This document shows, one piece after another, positions 27,256 to 37,805 of a stretch of 64,000 nucleotides of DNA (position 1 is its first letter; each line of letters opens with the position of its first letter). The position numbers and the translations under genes are program-made. The notes under the pieces were generated by a model. The model was not told where the DNA came from. It saw only the letters and a program-made list of their open reading frames with translations, and did no database searches. This stretch comes from Metaphire vulgaris (taxonomy: Eukaryota; Annelida; Clitellata; Crassiclitellata; Megascolecidae): contig CM030845.1 of NCBI GenBank assembly GCA_018105865.1, positions 16,604,776-16,668,775 on the forward strand. The letters are read 5' to 3'.

Positions 27256-28691
27256 AATTAAAGTTTCTACTGTACTGTAGGCCTATAGCCTATCTGTCAT
27301 CTCTTTCGTTTTCATACGGTCCATTCTAATTTTTGTGGAGTCAGTGATAGTGTTCAAGTTTCAATTTCCAAGGTTAATTCTCCCTTTAGAATTCTAAACG
27401 AATAGCTTTAACATCAGTCTGTTTTAGTGATGGCCAGCACCACCTCTGGGAAGAGGTGTAGGGGCAGAGGTGTCATGTTAATAGCCGAATACCGTATAAA
27501 CAAACCGCTGTCGACCAAGTCAAATATTTACATTATAATCCAGTTAAATCGAAGCGCAAGGCACCCGATGTAGCTAGATTTCGAAATGAGCGAGTTCGAT
27601 GTATCAGTGCACATGTCTCTTTTGTATCTATTAACATTATTTTGGAAGGGACCGGCGCCTAAACTTATAATATGTAACCGGGATTTCTATATAGGCCCAA
27701 GAGGCAGGATTCTGCTGAAGCTCAAACTGTTAAGAAAATATAGACGAAAAAGATTCAGAATAAGCCCATAAATCTGTTTAAAAACTAATATAACATCTAG
27801 TATCTACTATCTAAGTTTCGGAAAGCTTCGCCATGCTATTTCTGGTGACTCATAGGGCTATAGGCTATGCATGCTTTTGAATTAAATTTAGTTGTAACGC
27901 AGCCTGCGTTAGAACCACAAATTTTGGTTAGAACCACAAACCACAGGCCTGCGTTATGCAGGCCTGTGGTTTGTAATTATTTTTATAAATATATTATGAA
28001 TACTAAGTTTACAGACGATGGACGATATGTCTGAAACGACAGAAGTGCGACCGAGTGGGGCTAGGATGACCAGGTGTCCCGGATTGGCCGGGACAGTCCC
28101 GGAATCGAATAAAATGTCCCACGTCCCAGACAGTTCCTTTCCGGGACAATGAGACGTCCCGGAATTGGTTTTTCCATAATTAAGTACCTATAATTTTGCT
28201 ATTTTATTTTGCAACCATCAGAATTTAATATAGGCCTAACAGCCAACAAATTTAGGCTACAGCGCCACTGTATCTTCTGTAAATTTTGTATGCATACACT
28301 ATAGGCCTATAGGTAAATTTATTTATGTAAATTCTATTCATTTGGTTGACGATGATTGGTTCCTTTTGAGCGGGTGCTTATGATATAATAATAATTTTAT
28401 GGTTAATATTAATGTATTACCATAACTTGGTTTTAAAGTGGTTTAGAAGGAATATTAGAAGGAATGACAAAGCTTTGTTCGTTTACAGCTTAGAAACAGG
28501 GCCTCCGAGAGAGGGCAGGGGGCAAATGCACAGGGGCCCGGCGGTCTGGAGGGGGCCCGGGCCGATGATGAATATGCACAATTAACAATAATACCAATAA
28601 TAACACTAAGGAAAGGGAGCCCGGCGAGTAAAAGAGGGGCCCGGACCTGAGGACATCAAAAGCATCAAAATGAACAGTGTGAAGTTGTGAA

Positions 28692-28941
28692 CAGGGGCGT
28701 CATTTGGGGAGAGGCAGGCGGGCCCCCAAGAAAAATAAGAAATAATGTATTAGGCCTAAATAAATAAATAAACGTGAATTGTGCAAAAAATCGCCAAAAT
28801 TGTTCTAAATTTGCCCCAAAATGTCAAAAAATTTCAAATTTGCCAAAATTGCCCAAAATATGCCCATAATTGGCCAAAATTTGGCCAATATTTGGCCAAA
28901 AAATTATCTCGCTCCAAGAAAAGTGTGAAATGACGCTACTG
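28692..28941. mobile_element. hAT miniature element, GTCATT family, copy 3 (nested)
   Basis: The ends are CAGGGGCGTCATTT and AAATGACGCTACTG; the flanks GTTGTGAA and AGTGTGAA match at 6 of 8. It lies within a larger G-rich GGGCCCGG-bearing repeat (about 28500-29115). Confidence 0.78.
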
Positions 28942-29236
28942 AGTGTGAAAAAGAGCGACAAGAAAAAAAGGCCACCACTAGTTTTCGAGAGTTGCAACAT
29001 GACATCGTGTCGGTTAAATTGGGTTAAACCAATGACAAGCAAAAAAGGGTCGTCAGCAATTTTAAACAATTTTTCGGCGCCCGCCGGCCATTCTGCACAG
29101 GGGGCAGGGGCCCGGAATTTCTCTCGGCGGGCCTGCCTAGAAAGACGTCAACCAGCACGAAACGCACGTTGACGCCATTGTTCAATGGATCTGATAGTCT
29201 AATTCTGATGAGTGAATAGACTATTCAGTGCAGCCC

Positions 29237-29299
<63 letters not shown>

Positions 29300-29815
29300 G
29301 GATGACAACTTATATAGCGCTATCTTAAAGCCCAGGCAGTAGGCGAGAGGAATTTACAGAAAAGTTCCATAAGATGTACTAAAAGGTGTGTTTTCAGTTT
29401 TGAGGAAAACGGTCTGGGAGATTTCTGACCTGACATCTACCAGGAGGGAATTTCCACGCTATGGGATTACCCCTTGAAAGGGGTCTGTCCCCGCAGTGGC
29501 GGCTCTAGGATTTGGCAAGTGGGGGCCGCTGGGGTGGCAACTTCTAATCATGGGGGCCAACCATTTGTTGTTTAATGTATGTAGCATTGAGTATAGGGTC
29601 CCAACTGGGGCCACTGGGGGCCAGGCTCTCAATAGGGGGGGCACGGGCGCCTCCTGGCCCCCCCGGTGGAGCCGCCACTGTGTCCCCGAACTTAGCGGTC
29701 TTAGCTGGGGGCACCACGAGTCTTATTCCTTGGTCAGATCTTAAGTTCGAACGACCTGTCCCCGACCATGCCTTATGCACCAGCTTAGCTAAGTAGTCTG
29801 GGCAGGTCAAGTAAT
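29237..29815 (-). pseudogene. LINE 3' end (L2/CR1-like) with (ATT)n tail, interrupted by a miniature element
   Basis: On the minus strand it gives relatives of the KTAKFGD and GNP.WN.. signatures seen in the other copies, and ends in an (AAT)n tail (plus-strand (ATT)n at 29237-29299). It is split by the 187-bp element at 29494-29680. Frames are broken. Confidence 0.6.
29494..29680. mobile_element. hAT-type miniature element with GTGGCGGCTC ends
   Basis: The ends CAGTGGCGGCTC and GAGCCGCCACTG form an inverted repeat. Perfect 8-bp TSD TGTCCCCG (29486-29493 and 29681-29688). It interrupts the LINE fragment. Confidence 0.92.
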
Positions 29816-30956
29816 AATAATAATAATTACTAAATATCATCATTATGTTCTCTGTCCTGGAACAGGTTTTACTAATAATTAAATATATAATAATAATAAA
29901 TAATAATAATATAAAATAATAATTAATAAATATATACTAATATAGCAATATAATAATAACTCATAATCTATATCCCCTAATTCGCTTTTAGTTGCAAAGT
30001 AGTAACTAAAATTATTACATGCAAGCTGACTTGTCTGAAATAAATGCAGGACATTGCTTTGTTCGTTTACAGCCTAGAAAGACGTCAACCAGCACGTTGA
30101 CGCCATTGTTCGATGGATCTGATAATTCTGATGAGTGAACGTCGAGTCCTTTGATACAATAACGCTGCATCAAATCAGTATCAAAACGTGGATACTGGAA
30201 TACTGTAGTCGGTCATTAGCTCCAGCAGGAGGATTGAGATGTGAAACTGTACAAGGAATTTGAGAAATTGGAATATCGCTTAAACTAAACTAATTATTGA
30301 TTACATAGAAACATGTTTAATAGATTCTATACATGGCGATCGATGTCTGCTTCATTCAAGAAATATGCTATTTGAAACATTAATTTCTGACACTGGAGAG
30401 TTTAAATTGGTGGCTTTTAATGGAGCAGAACAGGCACAGCTAGAGATCGATTATAATCTCAGTAATTAAACGATATAGGCCCTAGGTCCGGTATGAATGC
30501 CAGTCGCCATATTTGAAATGGCCGGTGCAATATAAAGTATTACATTGCTCCAAACGACATTGTTGTAATGTGAGAAATAAATTGATTGATTGATTGACAT
30601 TGTTTACGAAAAATGTGCATTTCATGATTTATTGTTTCTCTCTTATTGTATTATGTGGTGCTGCGTCTGCTGCCATCTGGCGAATGTCCAATACTGCACT
30701 GACTGGACTTGCATTCGTCAGATGGCAACAGCCACCTCATCCCACGCTTAATTCATCGCGGTGTACCGCCAGAGCTGCTCAAAAAACTTGACATATGCAT
30801 ATGTTGCATGACAGAGATTTATATATATTAATTCTTTAGTATATGTGACTATCTGCATGATTTTCTTTGCCACGCACTGGCTCGATCGATCACTGCCTGT
30901 TGAGTTGATAAAATTAATATCGATAATCCATGCATGGGATTGAACATGTTACTTCT

Positions 30957-31156
30957 GTGCCGGACAAAATGTCCGCGGACAAAATGTCACAGACAAAATG
31001 TCATGGGGACAAAATGTTAGCGAACAAAATGTCACGGTTTAGGGTTAGGGTGGCATTTTGTCCGCTGACAATTTGTCCCCATGACATTTTGTCCCCATGA
31101 CATTTTGTCCCCATGACATTTTGTCCGCTGACATTTTGTCCTAGCAGGCTAGCACC
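30957..31156. mobile_element. Fold-back element with opposed ACAAAATGTC arrays and 9-bp TSD
   Basis: The flanks are the identical 9-mer GTTACTTCT (30948-30956 and 31157-31165). The left arm is GGACAAAATGTC in five tandem units and the right arm is the same unit inverted. Between them lies TTTAGGGTTAGGGT, a telomere-like spacer. The right terminus read inwards is GGTGCTAGCC; the left is GTGCCGGACA. It encodes nothing. Confidence 0.85.
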
Positions 31157-31468
31157 GTTACTTCTAGTAGACCCCTACATATGCTATAGGCCGAGCCAGG
31201 GTATTTAATTAGACTATAGCTATAGGCATATATGTAGGCCATGCAGGTCCATTTAACGACGAAATTGAGGTCGCACAGACGTCGCAACTACGTCTGAGAC
31301 GGACGTCGTATGACGACGTCGTCAGGCCGTCTTCTGGAGTTCACGTTTCTACGTCTGCACGACGTCCGCGCAAGACGTCGGCGGGCCGAGTTCACGACGT
31401 CGTGAGGCGGTCGCCAAGACGTCGTTTTCTTTGCAGGGATTTCAGCAACTGAATTTGAACCTAATGTA

Positions 31469-32436
31469 CAGGGTGTCTCAGAAAAAACCCAGCACAACAA
31501 CTATGATTTCTTAAAAATTCCTAAATATATTTCTCTCAAATTTACAACACGTGTACAGCACATATTTCCCCATCTTTACATATAGGCCTACTTATCTCAT
31601 GTGCATGTAATTTGGCCATATTGTGAGATATCAAACTCAAACTTCGATTTTACTACTCAGCCGCAGCTTGACAGCCCTAAATTTATAGCTTCACATAAAT
31701 TATAAATCATAATTAAGTCATGGGTAAGACTTTTGGTAACTGTTCTTAATCTTTTCATAGTAACTTTTAAATTGCTGTTAAAATACAACTGCCACCAAAT
31801 ACTATATTGATACTTGAATGCAATGATTGTCACTATTTCTGAAAACAATGTAAAATAAGCCAAAAGCATGCGGCCCTCCGCATGGTGCTCAAAGTGGCCC
31901 CCGGGTCACAAAAGGTTGGCCACCTCTGTTCTACTGTATCATCATACTGTATAGGTATAGGCTATACTTGTTTTATCTAACAATTATATTTAATAATAAA
32001 AACATCTTCGACACCTAAGACGTTGCCGGTAGGCCCTATGTCGAAGATATTTTTAGGTGGAAAATGGGGTAATAATAATCCGCTGATCTCAGTTCAATAT
32101 ATTTAGTGGTCCGATCAGGGGCTATAGAGCTATGCTTGGGGCAGATCAGCGGAGATGGAATTAATTAAGGGATAACATAAAAAACATGTTATATAGCCGG
32201 TCATCTGGCCCCAGCACCCCTCTATAGCCGCAGATCTCAGTACGTACTATAGTTTGACTTGGATATCTCACAATATGGCCAAATGCCCAAATTACATACA
32301 AATGAAATGAAAATATAAAGAAAGGTGGGAAAATATGTGCTGTACGCATATTGCAAATTTTATAGAAATAATCTGAAATATATTTATGATTTTTTAAATC
32401 ATAATTTTCTGCTGGAGTTTTTTCTGAGACACCCTG
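31469..32436. mobile_element. Inverted pair of mariner-like ends (CAGGGTGTCTCAG) flanked by TA
   Basis: The left end CAGGGTGTCTCAGAAAAAAC (TA at 31467-31468) and inverted right end (TA at 32437-32438) are similar for about 180 bp inwards, including GTACAGCACATATT and GGCCATATTGTGAGATATC. CAGGG-type ends with TA duplication fit Tc1-mariner. The span partly overlaps the hAT ending at 31928, so these ends may belong to two different insertions. Confidence 0.6.
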
Positions 32437-32438
32437 TA

Positions 32439-32814
32439 ATGTATATGCTGGATTTAAGCGGAAATGAAAACTATAGGCCGAAGAAAAAATGTTTTGAACC
32501 ACTTGCCTCCGACGTGCAAATTTAAATAAGTAAAAAGGTCCACCGAAATTTAGGGGCTCAAAATGTGAACCCTGCCCCAGGCGCCGAATACTCTAGCTAC
32601 GTCTCTGACGTCTATTGGCTGATTGATTGATTGATCGGTTGGTTGGTTAACTGATTGACTGACTGAGTGGGTAAATGATTGATCGTGAAGAGTTTCGAGG
32701 TTTGAATCATGATGTAACAATCAACGATTAGAAATAATGACGTCATAAAAATTGCCTGCATGGAAACTGTTTATTTCTGCTACAGTAAAACTTCTTTATA
32801 ACGGACTCGATTAT
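32439..32814. other. Short intergenic stretch with repeats
   Basis: No gene is seen. TGATTGATTGATTGATCGG simple repeats lie at about 32620-32680. A pogo-like end (CAGTAAAACTTCTTTATAAC) lies at about 32784. Confidence 0.5.
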
Positions 32815-33530
32815 AAAGTATTATTATTATTATTAAGACAATTTATAGAGAGCAGTAAGCATAGTGAAGACTAAAGTCAAAAGCGCTTAACAATGAACAT
32901 TATAAGATAAATTAAACATATGCGTCTTAAGGCACTTGATAAACAAATCAGGGGAGGTCAAAATTGTCACGTTCTTCGGCAGAGAGTTCCACAGACTCGG
33001 ATTGCCCCTCCGGAAGGATCTGTCACCGAAGACAGCCGTCTTGGACGGAGGAGGAACCACCAATTGACGACAGTTGCTTGAGCGAAGCCGCGATCGCCGA
33101 TCGACCGCCGTAGACTTGATGACCAGGCCCAGTGTTTATTCTAGGCCTTCTTAGGGGGGGGAATTTCCCCCCCAAAGTTTGAAAATTCCCCCCCAAATTT
33201 TTTTAGATGTTGGCTGGGGGAATGGAAATTTCCCCCCCAACGTGTGGAAACTCAAACCTTGTCCCCCCAAACATTTCAAAATCCCCCCCAATGTCAAGGG
33301 GGCTAGAATAAACACTGACCAGGCCCGATAAGTAGCTGGGGCAAAAGGGGTCATACAGCGCCCGAAATGTTAGCCAGCAACGCTTGAAGGCTATGCGCTC
33401 CGGAATCCTGAGCCAGTGACGATTATCACGTAGAAACGGTGTCACGTGCTCGTTCCAACTCGAGCCAAAAATCTGACGAGCTGAGACGTTTAGCACCGAC
33501 TGAAGACGATTTAGTTGGTTGACAGGAAGA
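32815..33530 (-). pseudogene. LINE reverse transcriptase C-terminal part (L2/CR1-like), interrupted
   Basis: Minus-strand translation gives NQLNRLQSVLNVSARQIFG, WNEHVTPFLRD, RIPERIAFK, FRALYDPFCPSYLSGL, then after a 188-bp insertion KTAVFGDRSFRRGNP, LWNSLPKNVT and FIKCLKTHMFNLSY. This is the thumb/C-terminal region of an L2- or CR1-type LINE. It ends in (AAT)n at about 32818-32834. The miniature element at 33130-33317 splits it. Confidence 0.82.
33130..33317. mobile_element. Miniature element with CAGTGTTTATTCTAG ends, copy 1
   Basis: The ends CAGTGTTTATTCTAG and CTAGAATAAACACTG are inverted. The flank ACCAGGCC is repeated (33122-33129 and 33318-33325). The interior is C-rich with TTGGCTGGGGGAATGG. 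Other copies lie at 34228-34509 and 63437-63630. Confidence 0.9.
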
Positions 33531-33809
33531 ATTGGAATACTTGTACAGCACACGAAGAGCAAACATTTCTAGGAAAATGCCAAAACTATTGCGTTCCGAT
33601 TGCAAAATCATTTTGAAACGTTGCTTGCCAATTGGTCGCGATTTAACTTTATAAATTACTAAAAATATATATAAGTATATCGCAATGTACGTTCCCCTGT
33701 GATATGCGCTACCGTATTGACCCAATCAACACAGTTTGTTGGCCCTATCATATGGCCAATGAATTTTTTTTTGAGGGGCCAATGTCGATAATTGCTATTT
33801 TTCTGCATT

Positions 33810-34058
33810 GGGCCCTCAAAGATTTTGCAAATTGGTCCTATAAAGGCCCTACATGTCGGGCCATCAAAGGGCCCTCAGTTCATATCTGCATTGGGCCCTC
33901 ATAGATTTTGCAAATTGGCCCTATAAAGGCCCTGCATGTCGGGCCCTCAAAGGGCCCTCAATTTATATCTGCAGTGGGCCCTCATAGATTTTGCAAATTG
34001 GTCCTATAAAGGCCCTACATGCCCGGCCATCAAAGGGCCCTCAGTTCGTATCTGTATC
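33810..34058. repeat. 83-bp tandem repeat, three units
   Basis: Units start GGGCCCTCAAAGATTTTGCA at 33810, and its relatives at 33893 and 33976. Each unit contains several GGGCC or GGCCC words and TCCTATAAAGGCCCT. It lies just inside the left inverted repeat of the 33531-38789 region. Confidence 0.88.
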
Positions 34059-34227
34059 CGGCCTTCAATGGTCCTTCAGTGGGCCAGCATATAATACTGC
34101 ACCATCCTACCATATATAAACTCTCACACCCTTCACTTCTAAAACATAACATATTAATTTTTTAAAAATCAATGACAAACATAGTCAGCATACAACTTAC
34201 AATGCAAGATCGATGATCAATTGTGAT

Positions 34228-34509
34228 AGTGTTTATTCTAGGCCTTCTCGAGGGGATTCCCCATCCAAAGTTTTATAATTTTCAAAAGTGTGAGGATGGG
34301 GGGCTTTTTTGGAGAGGGCAAAATGTAAAGATGACAATTTATTTGGTTGCCAGGGCATTTGAGAAGGGTAAATGAGAACTTGAGAAGGGTAAAGGATATT
34401 AGGAAGGATGGATGATCTTCTTTTTTTGCTTGTCAAGGTTTTGGAGACTCAGACCTTCCCCCAAACATTTCTAAATCCCCCAATGTCAAGATGGCTTGAA
34501 TAAACACTG
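34228..34509. mobile_element. Miniature element with CAGTGTTTATTCTAG-type ends, copy 2
   Basis: It begins AGTGTTTATTCTAGGCCTTC and ends GAATAAACACTG, with the 8-bp TSD ATTGTGAT at 34220-34227 and 34510-34517. The interior is less C-rich than in copies 1 and 3 and includes a CAAGCAAAAAAAG motif (reverse sense, about 34412-34435). Confidence 0.82.
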
Positions 34510-35171
34510 ATTGTGATACGTGTATCAACATAATTGCTGTGACAATTTTTGAACAAAAATAATGCTAACGGCACTTTCACGTAAGTGGTACAACATTTTA
34601 ACAGCCAATATCAATTATTGATCAGATCTGACAACAAAAATATATGAAAATTATTGATTGCCATCTACAGTCTCAACTGATTTACTGGTAAAGATATTAT
34701 AAAAAAATACAAGCCAAAAACGACAATGAAATCTCTTAAATCTCTTTAACAGATATTAAATTTGCTTACTAATTGGTTACAGCCATGGGCGCCTGCAGAA
34801 TTTTCGCCAGGAGGAGCAAAACACAATGATCACGGTTATGCAACATAAATTTTTCCAGGAGGGGAAAAACATTTTAACACAATAGTCACAGTTAGTATTT
34901 TATCAAGGTTTTCAAATTTTAGTGTGAAATATTGGTATTTGCATTTTCCAGGAGGGCAAGTGTAATCTCTTGCCTCAATGTGCGGGCGTGCATGGGGTCA
35001 GCTGCAGACTGCACAGTACAAAAGGCTACAATGTCTGCCAAAAAGCAATGAAAACTAGTCAAATTGAAAGTCCAAAAGAACAACTAATTTGAATAAAATG
35101 ACCAGTTCTAAACAATTTCTTCACTATATCGTAATTTAAATATGTGACATTGTTTTAACAGAAGCTGTAGG

Positions 35172-35801
35172 TCAGTTATCAGATTTGACACTGTTGTCAG
35201 ACTCCTGGTCTGAGGGAAGTTGTTCAAAACGTCTTTTATCAGATGACTGCTTTGCAGCAGCAGTCAGAAAACGTTTCCGACCACCATCTCTGTCCCGAGC
35301 CTGTCTCAACCAGACCTTAATTTTATCTTCAGCCAGCCTGTTGACGGTATCTCTCGTTTGTTCGTTAATTCGCACAGCATCTGCAAATTAGACAACAGTA
35401 TTGAGACATCAAATACTGTTGATTTGAAATACAAATATATAATTTTTCTCTCAATAATACCTCATGTAATATTCACCCTAAAGTTGCATTCTAGATGATG
35501 TATACCTATGGTCAAACATGCTAATCTGCTCTGAGTTTCTCTAAGAAGATGCGTCTGCATTAGCTCATACCAGCCACAGCTGCTAACGATTGGTATCTCA
35601 AGCAAGTTGGTCAATGTATTTACAAGTCACTAGAAGCCTGCACTATTGCAGCAACACTATCCATGGTCTCGACAGTAACTGAAGGAGCTGCACAGTACAA
35701 GCAATTACAACAAAAGACATAACACCTAAATATTGGCACTGGTCAATTTAATATGAAGCCTGACATCAGCATATATTTGGGTGAGCAGTAATAATACATG
35801 C

Positions 35802-35867
<66 letters not shown>

Positions 35868-36925
35868 GTACTGATCAAGAGTTTGGTGTAATTGGACTTC
35901 TAGCTTGCTGCTCTGGAATCATTATGGTGCATAGTCTGTTAGTTTAACCAACTTCCTACACATAACTGCAAATCACTGTGTATTGTTTTAAGCCCATTAC
36001 AGTCAGTGTCAATAAATAAAGTTTGTCTGTAACAGCTGTTTTGAAGACGTATTGTGAAAAAAAGCAATCTATTGCAATGACTCAAACTCTTATCAAATAT
36101 ATACAAACACAACCACTGTGACCTGAAATCTGCAAACAAAATAAAGAGTGCATATACCACATATGGAAGGTGACAATCCCAGTGCTTGGAAGGTGACAAT
36201 CCCAGTGCTTGGAAGCTGTGCTTTCCTCTGTTTCCAGCCCAGTTGAATTGGCAGGACAATTCGTTCATCATAATCGCCTTCATCATACCATTAACTGTAT
36301 CGGTGATAGTTGTCACTCCAAACGTTGACAAGTATCTTGCCTAAACAGTTCCAGTTAAACCTTCATAAAGTACGTCGTATTTTACTAGGTAGGCTACATA
36401 TAATGTACTGGTACACACACATCCAATACATGATAGCATTGGCTAAAGTATAAATTTTGGGCCCTACTGGCATGTTCAATGTTCTCGGCAGAGTACATCA
36501 TCTTGCTGTAGGCTAATTTGAGACATAAGCCGAATTTTGCATATTTAAATGGCTCAAATAGGGTAACAGAAGGCCCATTAAGAGATAAACATCTGAATAT
36601 TTATTCAGAAATAAATATCAGAGATGAAATGTGGGGCACACTCAACCTGGATCTTACTGTACCAGTTAATAAAATTAACACCATCTAACCAAGCCTTGTC
36701 CAGCTTGCTCATTCTGCTTGACAAAAGATGCTGCATCCTTCAAATCTTTGACTGCATCGGCTGGCAGTTTCATTCCTTCAGGTATAGTGGGAACATCCAA
36801 GCTGCTGCCTCTTGTTCCACCTCTGTTGACAAGTATAGTGACACTCCGCGACAATATCTCAATTTTGGAATCAATTCGATTTAATTTTGCAAAAATCATG
36901 CAGTACTCTTCAGAGGTAGCAAATG
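35172..36925 (-). CDS. DUF4806-like protein, three 3' exons, inside the inverted-repeat region
   Basis: Minus-strand exons: about 36690-36925 (5' border unclear), 36175-36340 and 35172-35380, joinable in phase (0, then 1). The first gives FATSEEYCMIFAKLNRID, SRSVTILVNRGG, PADAVKDLKDAASFVKQNEQ. The second gives ARYLSTFGVTTITDTVNGMM, KAIMMNELSCQFNWAGNRGK, HSFQALGL. The third gives DTVNRLAEDKIKVWLRQARD, RDGGRKRF and an acidic tail before the stop. The pattern L..YLS..G....T...M...M.NEL...FNW.G..GK.SF..L resembles DUF4806, a domain of unknown function found in multicopy, often transposon-associated genes. A 23-bp direct duplication lies at the end of the second exon, and the donor choice there is uncertain. 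The 5' end was not found. The role is unknown; the domain call rests on recalled motifs. Confidence 0.55.
35805..35864. repeat. (ATT)n microsatellite
   Basis: About 20 perfect ATT units in the intron between the second and third DUF4806-like exons. Confidence 0.95.
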
Positions 36926-37370
36926 CTGGAACAACACATCCACAACAGTACTGGACAGCATGTTGATTTAATATAATATAATAATATATATAATAATAAT
37001 ATAACAAGGTTTAAAGTGGTTCGCTAGGGACTGCCCTGTGTGAGAACCACTGTTGTTCCTGTCCAATATAATATCCTAAACTACTGAGGTTTATTTTGAA
37101 CCCATTCACAGTTGTAGCCGTTACTATCCCCTCATCCAGTTCATTCCATCTGTCCACCACTCTTGCACTAAAAAAGTGCTGTTTGTGTTTCTTGTTCTCT
37201 ATATGAGTCTCTATATAAGAAAGAATAGTAAAATGCTTTTAAAATTACCGTTAACAAACTGGAGAACATGCTAATTGTGTCTATTCAAGCAATTCCTTAT
37301 ATTTGCATAATGCATCTGTTGGACCAGCTGACATTCAATGCTGTTATACTATAGGCCAACATTTTAAATT

Positions 37371-37805
37371 TTGAACCCATTTCACAATATTTTGCACCAA
37401 CTGGCTGTACATAAGCATCATAAGCATGTCATATTCTTATGCAAGTCCACACATATCAGCAACACGGACCCGTACTGTCCAGAGTATCTCGCCTCTGTTG
37501 TAAAGAGACCGCAGTGCAGTGATAGGAGATTGTCACACCGTTCGAGTCGTGGAGTCAAACTTCAGGTTCCTTCTCCCTCCAAGACTACTAAGTTTGGAGA
37601 GAGATCCTTCACACGCGGCAACCCCATCTTGTGGAACTCTCTTCCCGACGATGTCACCACGGCTAATACTCCTGAGCACTTCATCAAGAGCTTAAAAACG
37701 CATCTGTTTGGGTTGGGGTATAGTTGAGATGTTAAAGCGCTTTTGTTGTGGGCCTCAGCCTTGTTACAGCGCTATAGAAATCGTCCAAGAATTAATGAAT
37801 GAATG
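37371..37805 (+). pseudogene. LINE C-terminal fragment (L2/CR1-like) with (AATG)n tail
   Basis: The 118-codon open frame contains HISNTDPYCPEYLASVV, KTTKFGERSFTRGNP, LWNSLPDDVTTANT and FIKSLKTHLFGLGYS, then a stop. It is collinear with the copy at 32815-33530. The terminal CAGCGCTATAGAAATCG and (AATG)n mark its 3' end. It is intact in this region but 5' truncated. Confidence 0.8.

Larger units (their letters stand above)
24804..31438. mobile_element. 6.6-kb element with AT target duplication nested in the hAT (ISL2EU/IS4EU-like?)
   Basis: The ends CCCTGCAAAGAG and, inverted, CCCTGCAAAGAA are each flanked by AT (24802-24803 and 31439-31440). Both subterminal regions are dense in GACGTCG/CGACGTC repeats (24815-24925 and 31265-31430). 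Removing the element and one AT restores the hAT reading frame. A 2-bp AT duplication is known from ISL2EU-type elements; that family name is inference, as no transposase is seen. The interior is mostly other repeats. Confidence 0.7.
24037..31928 (+). mobile_element. 7.9-kb hAT transposon relic containing several later insertions
   Basis: The termini CAGGGGTGGCCAACC and, inverted, CAGAGGTGGCCAACC match at 14 of 15 positions. The 8-bp flanks TTCTACTG (24029-24036 and 31929-31936) are identical. Both subterminal regions contain GCATGCGGCC-type blocks. A broken transposase reads from about 24130 to 24803 and resumes at 31441. Nested inside are a 6.6-kb element with AT duplications, an RTE-type LINE fragment, a LINE 3' end, miniature elements and a fold-back element. 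The TSD match across almost 8 kb makes the pairing of ends firm. Confidence 0.88.

Noticed and set aside
31039..31060. Interstitial telomere
   Set aside because: Only about two TTAGGG repeats, located inside a 200-bp transposable element; reported instead as a feature of that element.
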